This document shows, piece by piece, positions 8,452-18,612 of a stretch of 64,000 nt of DNA. The stretch is from positions 62,001-126,000 of the forward strand of contig UBJO01000017.1 of NCBI GenBank assembly GCA_900465665.1. Direction: 5' to 3'. The DNA is from Hyphomicrobiales bacterium (GTDB taxonomy: Bacteria > Pseudomonadota > Alphaproteobacteria > Rhizobiales > Rhizobiaceae). The notes under the pieces are model-generated. The model was not told where the DNA came from. It saw only the letters and a list, made by a program, of their open reading frames with translations, and did no database searches. The number at the start of each line of letters is the position of its first letter. The stretch's first letter is position 1. The position numbers and the translations under genes are program-made.

Positions 8452-8940
8452 ATGGACCGTCTTGATCGCAAAATTCTGCGCCTTTTGCAGGAAGATTCCA
8501 CATTGGCGGTTGCCGATCTCGCAAAGAAGGTCGGTCTTTCCACGACCCCTTGCTGGCGCCGTATCCAGAAAATGGAAGAAGACGGCGTCATCAAGCGTCG
8601 TGTTGCCATCCTCGATCCTGAGAAGGTCAACACCAAGGTCACGGTTTTCGTTTCCATCCGCACAGCCACGCATTCGATCGAATGGCTGCGGCGGTTTTCG
8701 GAAGTGGTGGCGGACTTCCCTGAAGTCGTCGAGTTCTACCGGATGAGCGGCGACGTGGATTACCTGTTGCGCGTCGTCGTGCCGGATATCGCGGCCTATG
8801 ATGCCTTCTACAAGCGGATGATCGCCAAGATCGAGATCCGCGACGTCTCCTCGGCTTTCGCGATGGAGCAGATCAAGTATTCGACGCAGCTGCCGCTCGA
8901 CTATATGATCCTCGACAACTCGAAGTCCAACGAGGACTGA
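8452..8940 (+). CDS. Lrp/AsnC-family transcriptional regulator
   Basis: The 162-residue protein has an N-terminal winged helix-turn-helix (LAKKVGLSTTPCWRRIQKM, about residues 24-42) and a C-terminal RAM/AsnC ligand domain with the usual VVEFYRMSGDVDYLLRV stretch. Such proteins respond to amino acids and often regulate a neighbouring gene. Here the neighbours are in their own units, so the target is not evident. A GGGGTGGGG sequence lies close before the ATG. Confidence 0.92.
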   Translation: MDRLDRKILRLLQEDSTLAVADLAKKVGLSTTPCWRRIQKMEEDGVIKRRVAILDPEKVNTKVTVFVSIRTATHSIEWLRRFSEVVADFPEVVEFYRMSGDVDYLLRVVVPDIAAYDAFYKRMIAKIEIRDVSSAFAMEQIKYSTQLPLDYMILDNSKSNED

Positions 8941-8971
8941 GTTCAGCCCTTGAGGACTGAAGTCAGGGCCG

Positions 8972-9664
8972 TCAGCTCTTCTTCTGAACTCGGGCGAGGA
9001 TTTTCTCGCTCGTCAGTTCTCTTGCCGCATCCTTGCCGATCCACCTTGCCGTCTTGTCCGCGTCGGCGGCCAGCCGTTCCGCCAGCGTCAACGCGAGGGC
9101 GTGGCAATGCTGGTTGCGCTTGCCGATGTTGCGGAGCGCCCAGTTGACGGCCTTGCGCACGAAGTTGCGCGGATCGGTGGCGTGGCGTTCGATGAGCGGC
9201 AGAAAGCCGATGAGCGTTTCGTCCGGCTCCGTCTTCATGTGAACGGCGGCGCTGGCGATCATCGCGAAGGCGGTGCGGCGGACGAATTCGCGATCATCCG
9301 CCGCCATATCTGGGATCAGTGGTAGCAGCCCTGCCTTGACGAAGAGGTCTGCGGCGGTATCGACGATCTCCCAGGAGCGAAAGTCATCGGCCCATTTTCG
9401 GGCCTGGGTCTCCGTCAGTTGCTTCGGGTCGGCCGTGTAGAGCGCGAGCAGGCGCGCTTCCCTGATATCGTTTTTCCAAAGTTCCAACGCCCGCGCGTGG
9501 TCTTTCTTCACCGTGCGGGCGATCGCCTGCATGACCGGGTTGGAGATGCCGAGCGCCGTATCGGTCACGATGCCGAAACGGCGCATTCCTGATATCGCTT
9601 CCTCCGAGCGCAACGCGCGCAGATGCGCGATCAGATCCGCTGCGCTGGAGGAGGGGTCGATCAT
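8972..9664 (-). CDS. DNA alkylation repair protein, AlkD-like HEAT-repeat glycosylase
   Basis: The 230-residue all-helical protein matches the AlkC/AlkD-like family (PF08713), whose members remove alkylated purines through a HEAT-like fold. Recognisable stretches are the WKNDIREARLLALYTADP and the WADDFRSWEIVDTAADLF segments and the FVRKAVNWALRNIGKRN region. The ATG at 9664 overlaps the stop of the upstream dehydrogenase gene (ATGA, 9661-9664), so it is preferred to the in-frame start at 9700. The pairing with a dehydrogenase gene has no obvious biochemical meaning. Confidence 0.85.
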   Translation of the reverse strand: MIDPSSSAADLIAHLRALRSEEAISGMRRFGIVTDTALGISNPVMQAIARTVKKDHARALELWKNDIREARLLALYTADPKQLTETQARKWADDFRSWEIVDTAADLFVKAGLLPLIPDMAADDREFVRRTAFAMIASAAVHMKTEPDETLIGFLPLIERHATDPRNFVRKAVNWALRNIGKRNQHCHALALTLAERLAADADKTARWIGKDAARELTSEKILARVQKKS

Positions 9665-10530
9665 TTTTCGAGGCGGGCGAGCAGCGAGGACGTGTCCCAA
9701 CGATTGCCGCCCATGGCCTGGACGTCGCCGTAGAACTGGTCGACGAGCGCGGTGAGGGGCAGCTTGGCGCCGTTGTGGCGGGCTTCGTCGAGAACGATGC
9801 CGAGATCCTTGCGCATCCAGTCGATGGCGAAGCCGAAGTCGTACTTGCCTTCGTTCATCGTCTTGTGGCGGTTCTCCATCTGCCAGGAGCCGGCGGCACC
9901 CTTGGAGATGACGTCGACGACCTTCTCGATATCGAGGCCGGCGCGCTTGCCGAAATGGATGCCCTCGGCGAGACCCTGGACGATGCCGGCGATGCAGATC
10001 TGGTTGATCATCTTGGTCAGCTGTCCGGCACCCGGCGCGCCCATCAGCCCGACCATGCGGGCGAAGGCGTCGATCACTGGCTTGGCCTGCTCATAGACGG
10101 CGTCCTCGGCACCGCACATGACCGTCAACACGCCATTCTCTGCGCCGGCCTGGCCGCCCGATACGGGAGCGTCGATGAAGCCCACGCCCTTTTCCTTGGC
10201 GGCGGCGTAGAGTTCGCGGGCAACATCGGCGCTGGCGGTCGTGTTGTCGATCAGGATCGCGCCTGCCTTCATCGTCTGCAGAACGCCGTCCTTGCCCGAT
10301 GTTACCGAGCGGAGATCGTCGTCATTGCCGACGCAGGTGAAGACGAAATCCGCGTCGCGGGCGGCTTCGGCTGGCGTCGGGGCCGACTTGCCGCCGAATT
10401 TCTCGGCCCAGGCGGCCGACTTGGCGGCGGTGCGGTTATAGACAGTGACATCGTGGCCGCCTTTCACCTTCAGATGACCTGCCATGGGAAAACCCATGAC
10501 GCCGAGACCGATGAATGCGACTTTTGCCAT
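9661..10530 (-). CDS. Beta-hydroxyacid dehydrogenase (HIBADH / tartronate semialdehyde reductase family)
   Basis: The 289-residue NAD(P)-dependent enzyme has an N-terminal Rossmann fold with FIGLGVMGFPMAGHL at about residues 6-20, a substrate-binding DAPVSGGQAGAENG segment at about 120-133, and the catalytic lysine in GQLTKMINQ near residue 174. Family members oxidise 3-hydroxyisobutyrate or reduce tartronate semialdehyde or glyoxylate. The exact substrate cannot be read from the sequence. It is translationally coupled to the AlkD-like gene. Confidence 0.88.
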   Translation of the reverse strand: MAKVAFIGLGVMGFPMAGHLKVKGGHDVTVYNRTAAKSAAWAEKFGGKSAPTPAEAARDADFVFTCVGNDDDLRSVTSGKDGVLQTMKAGAILIDNTTASADVARELYAAAKEKGVGFIDAPVSGGQAGAENGVLTVMCGAEDAVYEQAKPVIDAFARMVGLMGAPGAGQLTKMINQICIAGIVQGLAEGIHFGKRAGLDIEKVVDVISKGAAGSWQMENRHKTMNEGKYDFGFAIDWMRKDLGIVLDEARHNGAKLPLTALVDQFYGDVQAMGGNRWDTSSLLARLEK

Positions 10531-10792
10531 GTACCTATCCTTTCATGAATGCCGGCATGAGGAGTAGCCCAAATAGGGCGGGGCGAAAAGCCGCCGAAAT
10601 GATGCGCGGTGTTCGCTGTTGGAACAAATTTCTGTTCAAGGCCCGAAATCGGGTCAGGATAATTTCGAGCGCGCCGAAAATCACAAACATAATTGTCGAT
10701 ATAATTTATAGATTTCAGCAGAATTTCCTCCATCGCAAACACAGCGGCTTCGGAGATCGGATCCGAGACACGCTGATCGAAAGGGGATAGCC

Positions 10793-11755
10793 ATGATTTC
10801 TCGTCGACAGACACTGGGGCTTTTCGGCGCCGCTGCCGCAACCGCCATACTGCCCGCCATCCGGCCGGCGCGCGCCGCCGCCACCGAGTTTCGCATCGGC
10901 TGGCAGAAGAATGGCGTGCTGGCGCTCGCCAAGCGCCGAGGATCGCTGGAGAAGCGGCTTGCCGACAAGGGCATCACCGTCAGCTGGTCCGAATTCACCT
11001 CGGGGCCACCGCTGCTGGAAGCGTTGGGAGCCGGCGCGCTCGACTTCGGGGCGACGGGCGATGTGCCGCCGCTATTCGCACAGGCGGCCGGCGGCCAGCT
11101 CTATTATGTCGGCACCTATCGCGGCAGCGCCGCCGGCTCGGCGATCGTTGTCCGCACGGATTCTGATATCACGACGGTCGAAGACCTGAAGGGCAAGAAG
11201 GTCGCCTTCAAGCGCGGATCAAGCGCCCATAACGTGACCGTCAAGATACTCCGCAAGGCCGGCCTCAAGATCGACGACGTGGAGCCGATCGACCTGTCGC
11301 CACCGGACGCCGGGGCCGCCTTCAAGAACGGCAGCATCGACGCATGGTCGATCTGGGATCCCTATCTCGCCATTGTCGAGGCCGATCCGCAGACGCGTAT
11401 CCTGTCCACCGCCGAGGGGATCGTGCCATCCTACAGCTACTTCCTTGCCAATGCCGGTTTCACCGATGCCAATGGCCAGGTCGTCAGCGATGTCATCGAC
11501 GAACTCGCCAAGGTCGGCCGGTCCGCGCAGGGCAAGCTCGACGATACGATCAAGGAGCTTTCCGAGATAACCGGCGTTCCCGCCGATATCACCCGCGTGA
11601 CGCTGACACGGGCGGGTGCCGATCTTGGCGGTGTGTCAACGATCAGCGACGACGCGGCGGCATACCAGCAGGCGCTGGCCGACGAGTTCTACAATCTCGG
11701 GATCGTACCGAAGCAGCTCACCGTCAGCAGCGCCATCTGGCATCCCGCCAGCTAA
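10793..11755 (+). CDS. ssuA: Aliphatic sulfonate ABC transporter, substrate-binding protein
   Basis: The 320-residue periplasmic protein opens with a twin-arginine-like signal peptide ([10 protein letters not shown], cleavage probably after ARA near residue 28). The mature part is an SsuA/NMT1-like binding protein ([18 protein letters not shown]). It captures alkanesulfonates for import as a sulfur source. It is first in the ssuA-ssuD-ssuC-ssuB cluster, which supports the call. GGGGA precedes the ATG. Confidence 0.92.
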   Translation: MISRRQTLGLFGAAAATAILPAIRPARAAATEFRIGWQKNGVLALAKRRGSLEKRLADKGITVSWSEFTSGPPLLEALGAGALDFGATGDVPPLFAQAAGGQLYYVGTYRGSAAGSAIVVRTDSDITTVEDLKGKKVAFKRGSSAHNVTVKILRKAGLKIDDVEPIDLSPPDAGAAFKNGSIDAWSIWDPYLAIVEADPQTRILSTAEGIVPSYSYFLANAGFTDANGQVVSDVIDELAKVGRSAQGKLDDTIKELSEITGVPADITRVTLTRAGADLGGVSTISDDAAAYQQALADEFYNLGIVPKQLTVSSAIWHPAS

Positions 11756-11783
11756 GACAGTTTCCAGTACAAGGATCATTTCC

Positions 11784-12959
11784 ATGAGCAACAAGCACGA
11801 TCCCATTAATTTTCTTTGGTTCATCCCGACATCGGGAGATGGCGCCTATCTCGGCTCCAACGATCTGAACCGCGCGCCGGAATTCGACTACCTCACGCAG
11901 ATCGCTCAAGCCGCCGATCGTCTCGGCTATTCCGGCGTGCTTCTTCCCACCGGGGTGTCCTGCGAGGAATCCTTCGTGACGGCGGCGGCACTTGCGACCA
12001 AGACGGAGAAACTGCAGTTCCTGGTCGCCATCCGTCCCGGCACGGCGTCGCCCGCCTATTACGCGCGGTTGGCGACGACGCTCGACCGCATCTCGAACGG
12101 TCGTCTTCTGCTCAACATCGTCGTCGGCGGCAGTCCGGGCGAACTTGCCGGCGACGGCATCACGCTGGCGCATGACGAGCGCTACGCCCATGCCGACGAG
12201 TTCTTCACGGTGTTCGAGGAGCTGCTGGAGAAGGGTGTAGCCAGCTATGACGGCAAGTACATCAAGGCGACCAATGCGCGCCTCGGCTTCCCCTCCGTGC
12301 AAAACCCGCGTCCGCCGCTCTATTTCGGCGGCTCCTCGGATGCCGGTATCGATTTTTCGGTCGGCCGCGTCGACAAGTACCTGACATGGGGCGAGCCGCC
12401 GGCGCAGGTGGCGGAAAAGGTTCAGAAAGTGCGGGCCGCCGCCGCAGAGAAGGGCCGCGAGGTCAGCTTCGGCATCCGCCTGCATTTCATCGTTCGCGAA
12501 ACCGACGAGGAGGCTTGGGCCGCAGCCGACCGGCTGATCTCCAAGCTCGACGACGAGACCATCCAGGAGGCGCAGCAGCGCTTCGTCAACGAGTCCGATT
12601 CCGTCGGCCAGAAGCGCATGGCAGCGCTGCATGGTGGCCGCCGCGACAAGCTCGAAGTGTCACCCAACCTCTGGGCGGGTGTCGGGCTGGTGCGCGCCGG
12701 CGCCGGTACGGCTCTGGTCGGTTCGCCGAAGACGGTGGCCGCGCGGCTGCGCGAATATCAGGATGTCGGCATCGACACGGTGATCGGCTCCGGCTACCCG
12801 CATCTGGAAGAGGCCTATCGCGTCGCCGAATTGCTGTTTCCGGAACTCGGCATCACCCGCGAGGAGCAGCGCCACGGCTTCGACAGCGACTTCGGCAAGC
12901 GCCAGGTTTTCGCTGGTGGCAGCCATGGCGGCAATCTCAAGGTGGTCTCCGGATCCTGA
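11784..12959 (+). CDS. ssuD: FMNH2-dependent alkanesulfonate monooxygenase
   Basis: The 391-residue luciferase-family enzyme cleaves the C-S bond of alkanesulfonates with FMNH2 and oxygen, releasing sulfite and an aldehyde in the cytoplasm. Typical stretches are [15 protein letters not shown] near the N-terminus, [11 protein letters not shown], and [15 protein letters not shown]. The frame is open further upstream, but the ATG at 11784 begins at the family's normal N-terminus and lies 28 bases after ssuA. The partner flavin reductase (ssuE) is not in the window. Confidence 0.93.
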   Translation: MSNKHDPINFLWFIPTSGDGAYLGSNDLNRAPEFDYLTQIAQAADRLGYSGVLLPTGVSCEESFVTAAALATKTEKLQFLVAIRPGTASPAYYARLATTLDRISNGRLLLNIVVGGSPGELAGDGITLAHDERYAHADEFFTVFEELLEKGVASYDGKYIKATNARLGFPSVQNPRPPLYFGGSSDAGIDFSVGRVDKYLTWGEPPAQVAEKVQKVRAAAAEKGREVSFGIRLHFIVRETDEEAWAAADRLISKLDDETIQEAQQRFVNESDSVGQKRMAALHGGRRDKLEVSPNLWAGVGLVRAGAGTALVGSPKTVAARLREYQDVGIDTVIGSGYPHLEEAYRVAELLFPELGITREEQRHGFDSDFGKRQVFAGGSHGGNLKVVSGS

Positions 12960-13061
12960 TCGAACGGATGCGCTGCCCGCGACACGCTGGCAGCGCTTCA
13001 ATGGACGGATGTCTGCCAGCGGGCCTGAGGCTGCGGCGACACAGAGGCGAGGAAGAACTCG

Positions 13062-13910
13062 ATGTCGACATTCGATACGCCGATCGGCCGCGCGCTGACG
13101 GAGCGGACAGCGGGCAGGACGGCACAGAAACAAGGTTTCCGGCTGCCGGTGCCGGGGCGCGATCGGCTGCTGCCCTATCTGGTGCCGCTTGCCATCATCG
13201 CGGCATGGCAGCTTGGCTGTTCGCTGGGCTGGATCTCGTCGCGCATCATGCCGTCGCCGGCGGACGTCGCCGTGGCTTTCTGGTCGACGACGCTCTCAGG
13301 GCAGCTGCCGCATGATATTCTCGTCAGCGCCGGCCGTGCCTTCGCCGGGCTCGTCGTTGGTGGGGCGATCGGCTTTCTGCTGGGGATCGCCAATGGCGTC
13401 TCGAAGCTGTCCGAGCAACTGACCGATACGACGCTGCAGATGCTGCGCACCATTCCGCATCTGGCGATGATCCCGCTGGTCATCCTGTGGTTCGGGATCG
13501 GCGAGGAATCGAAGCTGTTCCTGACGTCGCTCGGCGTGTTGTTTCCCGTCTATCTCAACACCTATCACGGTGTGCGCAATGTCGATCGCGATCTGATCGA
13601 GATGGGCCGGGTCTATGGGATGAGCAACTGGACGCTGTTTCGCAAGGTGGTCTTTCCGGGCGCGCTTCCGTCGATCTTCGTCGGGCTGCGCTATGCGCTT
13701 GGCATCATGTGGCTGACGCTGATCGTCTCGGAATCGATCGCCGCGTCGTCGGGGATCGGCCACATGGCCAACAATGCCCGCGAGTTCATGATGACCGATG
13801 TCGTGGTGCTGGCGCTCGTCATCTACGCGCTTCTCGGCAAGCTCGCCGATGTCGTAGCCCGTTCGCTCGAGCGCCGGGCGCTCAGGTGGAACCCGGTCTA
13901 TCAGAAGTAG
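13062..13910 (+). CDS. ssuC: Aliphatic sulfonate ABC transporter, permease
   Basis: The 282-residue inner-membrane permease has about six membrane helices and the EAA-type coupling loop around [24 protein letters not shown]. It forms the translocation channel for sulfonates with SsuB as ATPase. GAGGAAG precedes the ATG. It lies about 100 bases after ssuD and 10 bases before ssuB. Confidence 0.92.
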   Translation: MSTFDTPIGRALTERTAGRTAQKQGFRLPVPGRDRLLPYLVPLAIIAAWQLGCSLGWISSRIMPSPADVAVAFWSTTLSGQLPHDILVSAGRAFAGLVVGGAIGFLLGIANGVSKLSEQLTDTTLQMLRTIPHLAMIPLVILWFGIGEESKLFLTSLGVLFPVYLNTYHGVRNVDRDLIEMGRVYGMSNWTLFRKVVFPGALPSIFVGLRYALGIMWLTLIVSESIAASSGIGHMANNAREFMMTDVVVLALVIYALLGKLADVVARSLERRALRWNPVYQK

Positions 13911-13920
13911 GAGAGAGGCC

Positions 13921-14739
13921 ATGACCCTCGTCGCACATGAGCGCTTCCAGGGCGCTGCCGATGCGCCGGAATATACGCATGACGCACATATGCCCGCGCG
14001 CAGCGGTGCCGCCGCGATCACCCTGAAAGGGCTGGAAAAGAGCTTTGGCGCCAACAGGGTGCTGCGGGGGATCAACCTGCACATTCCGGCCGGGCAGTTC
14101 GTCGCTGTGATCGGCAAGAGCGGCTGCGGCAAGAGCACGCTTCTGCGCACTCTCATGGGCCTGGACGCGCCGACGTCGGGCGAGCTTTCCTTCGACACGC
14201 TTGATGGGGGCGAGGCCAATGCGCGTATCGTCTTCCAGGAGCCGAGGCTGCTGCCATGGCTTGATGTTGCCGATAACGTCGCGGTCGGGCTTGGCGACAA
14301 GGTCGACCGGCGGGTGGCGGCGCGAGAGGTCGAGGCCGTGCTTTCGGAAGTGCAGCTGGCGGAGAAGGCCGGCGAGTGGCCGGCGCGGCTTTCGGGTGGA
14401 CAGCGGCAGCGCGTGGCGCTTGCCCGCGCGCTGGTGAGCCGTCCCGGTGTTCTGGCGCTGGACGAGCCGCTCGGCGCGCTCGATGCGCTGACCCGGATCA
14501 GCATGCAGGAGCTCTTGGCGCGGGTCTGGCGCGAGCTTGGCTTCACGGCTGTGCTGGTCACACATGATGTCAGCGAGGCCGTGCATCTGGCGGACCGGGT
14601 GATCGTGCTCGACGAGGGCAGGGTGTCGCTCGACCTCGCCATTCCCCATCCGCATCCACGGCGTCACGGTAATGCCGATCTGGCGGAACTCGAGGGGCGG
14701 TTGCTATCGGCCATCCTCGGAACGGACGGCGGTCACTGA
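13921..14739 (+). CDS. ssuB: Aliphatic sulfonate ABC transporter, ATP-binding protein
   Basis: The 272-residue ATPase has Walker [10 protein letters not shown] (about residues 72-80), a Q-loop in [11 protein letters not shown], the signature LSGGQRQR, Walker [12 protein letters not shown] and the switch histidine in [11 protein letters not shown]. It powers sulfonate import with SsuC. It is the last gene of the ssu cluster; the GST gene beyond it is convergent. Confidence 0.93.
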   Translation: MTLVAHERFQGAADAPEYTHDAHMPARSGAAAITLKGLEKSFGANRVLRGINLHIPAGQFVAVIGKSGCGKSTLLRTLMGLDAPTSGELSFDTLDGGEANARIVFQEPRLLPWLDVADNVAVGLGDKVDRRVAAREVEAVLSEVQLAEKAGEWPARLSGGQRQRVALARALVSRPGVLALDEPLGALDALTRISMQELLARVWRELGFTAVLVTHDVSEAVHLADRVIVLDEGRVSLDLAIPHPHPRRHGNADLAELEGRLLSAILGTDGGH

Positions 14740-14768
14740 TTGGTGACGGGTGCGCTTCAGGCTGGGCC

Positions 14769-15455
14769 TCAAGCTTCGGCGTCGGTGGGCCTGAAGCGGG
14801 CGGGCAGGTTTTCCTTGTAGGGATAATACTTGAAATAGGGCGTGGCTTCCTCAAGCACCCTGGCTACCGACGGGCGTTGCATCAGGCGCGCGTGATAGGC
14901 CGCGAGTTTCGGGACGTCGCTGCCGTAAGGCACAAGCGTCTCTGCGTAGAACAGGCCGGGTGCAGCGGCACAATCGGCCATGGTGAAGCTCGCACCAGTG
15001 ATCCAGCCGTCAGCCGCCAGCTTGGCCTCGATCACTGCATAGGCACGCTTCAGTGCCTGACGCGCCTCTTCTGCTCTGGCCTCGCTCCCATCGGCGCGCA
15101 TGCGCTCGCTGACGATCTGCTGCATCGGCTCCTGGACATAGAGATCGAAGAAGCGGTCCCATAGCCGCACATCCAGCGCCGCGTCGAAATCGTCTGGGAT
15201 CAGCCGCGCGCTGCCGGGATGATAGCGGTCGAGATATTCGATGATGATGGAGGTCTCGAAAACCGTTCGGCTGCGGCCCGTATCCTCAAGCGCCGGCATT
15301 TTGCCGAGCGGCGAGAGCGCCAGAAAGGCCGTGCGCGAGGCTTCATCGCCGAGATTGACGAGCACGGGCTCGAACGGCGTGCCGCTTTCGTAGAGCGCGA
15401 TCAGCACCTTGTGGCAGAAGGAGGCAAGCGGATGCTGATGCAGTACGAGTGTCAT
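14769..15455 (-). CDS. Glutathione S-transferase family protein
   Basis: The 228-residue protein has an N-terminal thioredoxin-fold GST domain with SFCHKVLIALYE (about residues 12-23), cis-proline segment LGKMPALED and the glutathione-contacting ETSIIIEYLDRY, then an all-helical C-terminal domain with GASFTMADCAAAP. It probably conjugates glutathione to electrophiles or acts as a peroxidase. The substrate is unknown. It is a single-gene unit convergent with ssuB. Confidence 0.88.
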   Translation of the reverse strand: MTLVLHQHPLASFCHKVLIALYESGTPFEPVLVNLGDEASRTAFLALSPLGKMPALEDTGRSRTVFETSIIIEYLDRYHPGSARLIPDDFDAALDVRLWDRFFDLYVQEPMQQIVSERMRADGSEARAEEARQALKRAYAVIEAKLAADGWITGASFTMADCAAAPGLFYAETLVPYGSDVPKLAAYHARLMQRPSVARVLEEATPYFKYYPYKENLPARFRPTDAEA

Positions 15456-15550
15456 GAGAACGGATCCTTCGCGCCATTCGGAGGTTTCGAATGGCGCGAT
15501 ATCAGCATGTCGTCATGTAAGCGGCAAGCGATTATCCGTCTGCGGACGCT

Positions 15551-16366
15551 TTAGCGCAGCTTCGCAATCACCAAATGTCCCGGCGTCGGGTGGCCGTCTT
15601 CCATGCGGACGTTGATATCGGTGATCTCGATCAGCTCGAAGCCGGTGGCGTCGAGGCGTTCGCGGACGTAAGCCTCGGAATGCGCGAAGCGTTGGTGCGG
15701 GCCGACCATGTAGGCGCGGCCGGCGAGCTTTTCCTCGGGCAGGGTTTCCGAGGAGAAGATGAAGAGGCCGCCCGGTGTCAGGTTTTCGGCGGCGCCGAAG
15801 AACAGGGGTTCGAGGCCGCCCAGATAGGGCAGGACGTCGGTGGCGGTGATGATGTCGAAGGGGTCTTCGTCATTGTCGTCGAGGAAGTCCTCGACCTCTG
15901 CGACGAACAGCGTCTCGTAGAGGTCCTTCTCGTGGGCGATCTCGACCATGTTCTCCGAGAGGTCGATGCCGGTCATCTCCTCGCAGAGATCGCGCAGCGT
16001 GCCGCCGGTCAGGCCGGTGCCGCAGCCGAGATCAAGCAGGCGCTTGAAGGGGCCGAGGTTCAGCGCCTGCAGCCGCTGGCGCACCAGCATCGGCACGTGG
16101 TAGCCGAGCTGCTCGACGAGGACGTCCTCGAAGACTTCAGCATGCTGGTCGAAGAGGGTCTCGACATAGGCGTCGGGGGCTTTCGCCGGCGTCTCGCCAC
16201 GGCCCATGGCGGCGATGCGCACGGCAGCACCGCCGTGGTCGTCGGGATCGATCGCCAGGACTTCCTCGTAGGCCTTCACGGCGGCATCAACGTCGCCGGC
16301 CTTTTCCAGGGAAAGGGCGCGGTTATAGGCTTCCGCGAGTGCCTCTTCGTCGATCTTCTGGGCCAT
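15551..16366 (-). CDS. SAM-dependent methyltransferase with N-terminal TPR
   Basis: The 271-residue protein starts with one or two TPR-like helical pairs (about residues 5-40, including AGDVDAAVKAYEEVLAIDPDD). A class I methyltransferase domain follows, with motif I LLDLGCGTGLTG near residue 115, the acidic motif GIDLSENMVEIA and the DIITATDVLPYLG segment. The TPR suggests a protein partner or protein substrate. No substrate can be named. Confidence 0.85.
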   Translation of the reverse strand: MAQKIDEEALAEAYNRALSLEKAGDVDAAVKAYEEVLAIDPDDHGGAAVRIAAMGRGETPAKAPDAYVETLFDQHAEVFEDVLVEQLGYHVPMLVRQRLQALNLGPFKRLLDLGCGTGLTGGTLRDLCEEMTGIDLSENMVEIAHEKDLYETLFVAEVEDFLDDNDEDPFDIITATDVLPYLGGLEPLFFGAAENLTPGGLFIFSSETLPEEKLAGRAYMVGPHQRFAHSEAYVRERLDATGFELIEITDINVRMEDGHPTPGHLVIAKLR

Positions 16367-16448
16367 GTCTGCTCACCATCGTTCGTTTGTTGCCCTGCCT
16401 CTAAGGCGCGCGGCCCGGTTTTGCAATGGCGACGTTGATGGCGGCAGC

Positions 16449-16715
16449 TCAGTTGATGATGAACTCGCCTTTCAATGCGCGCCATTCCGTGGCCGAGATC
16501 AGCTTGCGGTGAATGTAGCGCACCGAGTGCAGCGGTCCGTCCAGCGTCTCCTGCCAGAACTTCAGGAAGCCGCGCATTTCGGGAAAGTCGGGTGCAAGAT
16601 CGTAATCCTGCCAGATGTAGGTCTGCAGGATCGCGTGATGATCCGGCATGCGGTAGAGGATCTGGGCCGTCGTCAGGCCGTAACCCTGAAGCTGTCTTTC
16701 CATGTCCTTGTGCAT
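16449..16715 (-). CDS. usg: Usg-family protein
   Basis: The 88-residue product matches the small Usg family, found in alphaproteobacteria and first described next to tryptophan genes. Conserved features are YGLTTAQILYRMPDH near the N-terminus and FLKFWQETLDGPLHSVRY. GAGG lies six bases before the ATG at 16715, so this start is chosen over the longer frame from 16736. The function of the family is unknown. No trp genes are adjacent here. Confidence 0.82.
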   Translation of the reverse strand: MHKDMERQLQGYGLTTAQILYRMPDHHAILQTYIWQDYDLAPDFPEMRGFLKFWQETLDGPLHSVRYIHRKLISATEWRALKGEFIIN

Positions 16716-16837
16716 TTGATGCCTCGCTGTTCCCATTCGGCGCTTATTAGCGTCCGTTTAAATGAGAACATGACATGGTTACGCGAAGCTTGCGAAAAGG
16801 CTACAAGAAAATGGATATCATTATTTATTTTCAATAG

Positions 16838-16869
16838 CTTGGCAGCTCTCCGTCGAGAGTGCTGCCAAG
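16838..16869 (-). terminator. Stem-loop after the amino-acid permease operon
   Basis: CTTGGCAGC pairs with GCTGCCAAG around an inner 4-bp TCTC/GAGA stem. It sits immediately beyond the stop of the last permease gene. The following bases on the minus strand are A/T-rich without a clean U-run, so termination may be weak. Confidence 0.5.
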
Positions 16870-16873
16870 GGGC

Positions 16874-17704
16874 TCATCGTTTCAGGTGCCGCGTCAGACG
16901 GCGCTCGATCCAGTTCCAGAGGTGCCTCAGGCTTTCGACCATGGCGAGATAGAAGATCGCCGCCCAGAGATAGGTCTGGTAGTCGAATGTGCGCGAGAAG
17001 GCGTAGCGCGTTTCACCCATGAGATCGAGCACGGTGATGATGGCGACGACAGCCGATCCCTTGATCAACAGAATGATCTCGTTGCCATAGGGGCGCAGCG
17101 CGACGATCAGCGCCTGCGGCAGCACGATCTTGCGGAAGGCGATGATCTTGTGGATGCCGAGCGAGGAGGCTGCCTCATGCTGGCCGCGCGGTACGCTCTC
17201 GATGGCGCCGCGCAAAATCTCGGCCTGATAGGCGGCGGTGTTGATGGTCATGGAAAACAGGCCGCAATACCAGGCATCGCGGAAGAACCACCAGAGGCCA
17301 ACCGACTCCAGCTGCGGCCGGAACTGGCCGAGGCCGTAATAGATCAGGAAGAGCTGGGCGAGCAGGGGCGTGCCGCGGAAGATGTAGACGTAGCAGAAGG
17401 CGAGCCCGTTGATGATCTTGTTCTTCGACATGCGCGCGAAGGCGAGGGGTACGGACAAGACTGCGCCACAGACGACAGAGACGGCAACCAGTACGATCGT
17501 GGTCATCAATCCATGCAGATAGCGCGGGCCGTAGCGAGTGAATTTCTCGACATCCCAGCCCTCGATGATCATGCCGATCAGCGCGATGGCGAGAATGATC
17601 CACAGGCCAACCACGAGACAGCCCATGACGCGGGCAAGCGTCAGCGGCTTATCGAGGTTTTTCGGGGCCGGCTGCGGGGGGATCAGCACCTCTGCGTGGC
17701 TCAT
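16874..17704 (-). CDS. Polar amino-acid ABC transporter permease (HisM-like)
   Basis: The 276-residue inner-membrane permease belongs to the His/Glu/Gln/Arg family (HEQRo). It shows the family motif YIFRGTPLLAQLFLIYYG and the EAA loop EAASSLGIHKIIAFRKIVLPQAL. It would form a heterodimeric channel with the upstream permease, with which it overlaps by four bases (ATGA, 17701-17704). There is no ATP-binding protein gene downstream, which is unusual for these operons. Confidence 0.9.
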   Translation of the reverse strand: MSHAEVLIPPQPAPKNLDKPLTLARVMGCLVVGLWIILAIALIGMIIEGWDVEKFTRYGPRYLHGLMTTIVLVAVSVVCGAVLSVPLAFARMSKNKIINGLAFCYVYIFRGTPLLAQLFLIYYGLGQFRPQLESVGLWWFFRDAWYCGLFSMTINTAAYQAEILRGAIESVPRGQHEAASSLGIHKIIAFRKIVLPQALIVALRPYGNEIILLIKGSAVVAIITVLDLMGETRYAFSRTFDYQTYLWAAIFYLAMVESLRHLWNWIERRLTRHLKR

Positions 17705-18504
17705 CGGCTAATCTCCGAGCGCTTCGCCCAACGTTCGATATAGCGCAGGCCGAACGAGGAAATGATGGCAAGCCCGAGATAGATGCCGCAGGCCAGTGTG
17801 TAAAACAGAAACGCCTCCTTGGTGACCTTCACCGCCACGCCCGTCTGGCGCAGCACGTCGGCAAGGCCGATGATCGAGACGTAGGAGGTGTCCTTCAAGA
17901 GGATCATCCAGAGATTGACGAGGCCGGGAAGAGCGATGCGCACCAGCTGCGGCAGGATAATCAGCACCATCGTGCGGCCGCGATGCAGGCCGAGCGCGTC
18001 GCCGGCTTCGTATTGGCCCTTGGGGATGGCGCGGAAGGCCGACAGGAGCACTTCCGAACAATAGGACGAGAACACCACAGAAAGAGCGATGACGCCGGAG
18101 ACGAAGGCGTTGATCTCGATGCGGCCGTCATAGCCGACCCAGGCGAGCAGCGACTGGAGCAGGATCTGCATGCCGTAGTAGATGATGAACAGCGTCAGCA
18201 GTTCGGGCAGGCCGCGGAAGATGGTGGTGTAGATGCCGGCGGCAAGGCGTACCGCCTTTTCTTCCGATTGCTGGCCAAGCGCCACCATGAAGCCGATCAA
18301 AAGGCCGATCGGGAGCGTCACGAGGGCGACGGCGACCGTGACCTTCAGGCCGGCGGCGATCTCATCGCCCCAGCCGGTGTCGCCACAGGCCAGAATCGTC
18401 GATTGACCGAGCCATGTGAAAATGCCGACGGGTCCGCATAGCGGGTCAAACACATATCCAATCCAGGTCCAGAGCGAACCCAGTGCGGAGGACAATCCGC
18501 CCAT
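17701..18504 (-). CDS. Polar amino-acid ABC transporter permease (HisQ-like)
   Basis: The 267-residue permease has the motif TIFRGLPELLTLFIIYYG and the EAA loop YEAGDALGLHRGRTMVLIILPQL. The ATG at 18504 has a GAGGGGA ribosome-binding site eight bases upstream, so it is preferred to the in-frame start at 18546. It lies downstream of the solute-binding protein gene, behind a stem-loop that should limit readthrough. Confidence 0.9.
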   Translation of the reverse strand: MGGLSSALGSLWTWIGYVFDPLCGPVGIFTWLGQSTILACGDTGWGDEIAAGLKVTVAVALVTLPIGLLIGFMVALGQQSEEKAVRLAAGIYTTIFRGLPELLTLFIIYYGMQILLQSLLAWVGYDGRIEINAFVSGVIALSVVFSSYCSEVLLSAFRAIPKGQYEAGDALGLHRGRTMVLIILPQLVRIALPGLVNLWMILLKDTSYVSIIGLADVLRQTGVAVKVTKEAFLFYTLACGIYLGLAIISSFGLRYIERWAKRSEISR

Positions 18505-18551
18505 GCCAAGTTTCCCCTCGCGGCTTTTGCCGCCTTGATATTGCACTCTTT

Positions 18552-18589
18552 GTCAAACAAAAATGGCGGAAGGGCAAGCCTCCCGCCAT
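18552..18589 (-). terminator. Intra-operon terminator/attenuator between binding-protein and permease genes
   Basis: On the minus strand an 11-bp stem (ATGGCGGGAGG / CCTTCCGCCAT, one G-T pair) with a 5-base loop is followed by TTTTTGTTT. This is a canonical intrinsic terminator just after the binding-protein gene. Partial readthrough would give more binding protein than permease, a common arrangement in such operons. Confidence 0.8.
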
Positions 18590-18612
18590 CGCATTTGTTT
18601 CAGGACTACAGC

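Noticed and set aside
11616-11783. N-terminal extension of SsuD
   Set aside because: The open frame overlaps the end of ssuA in another frame, and the family's N-terminus begins at the ATG at 11784.
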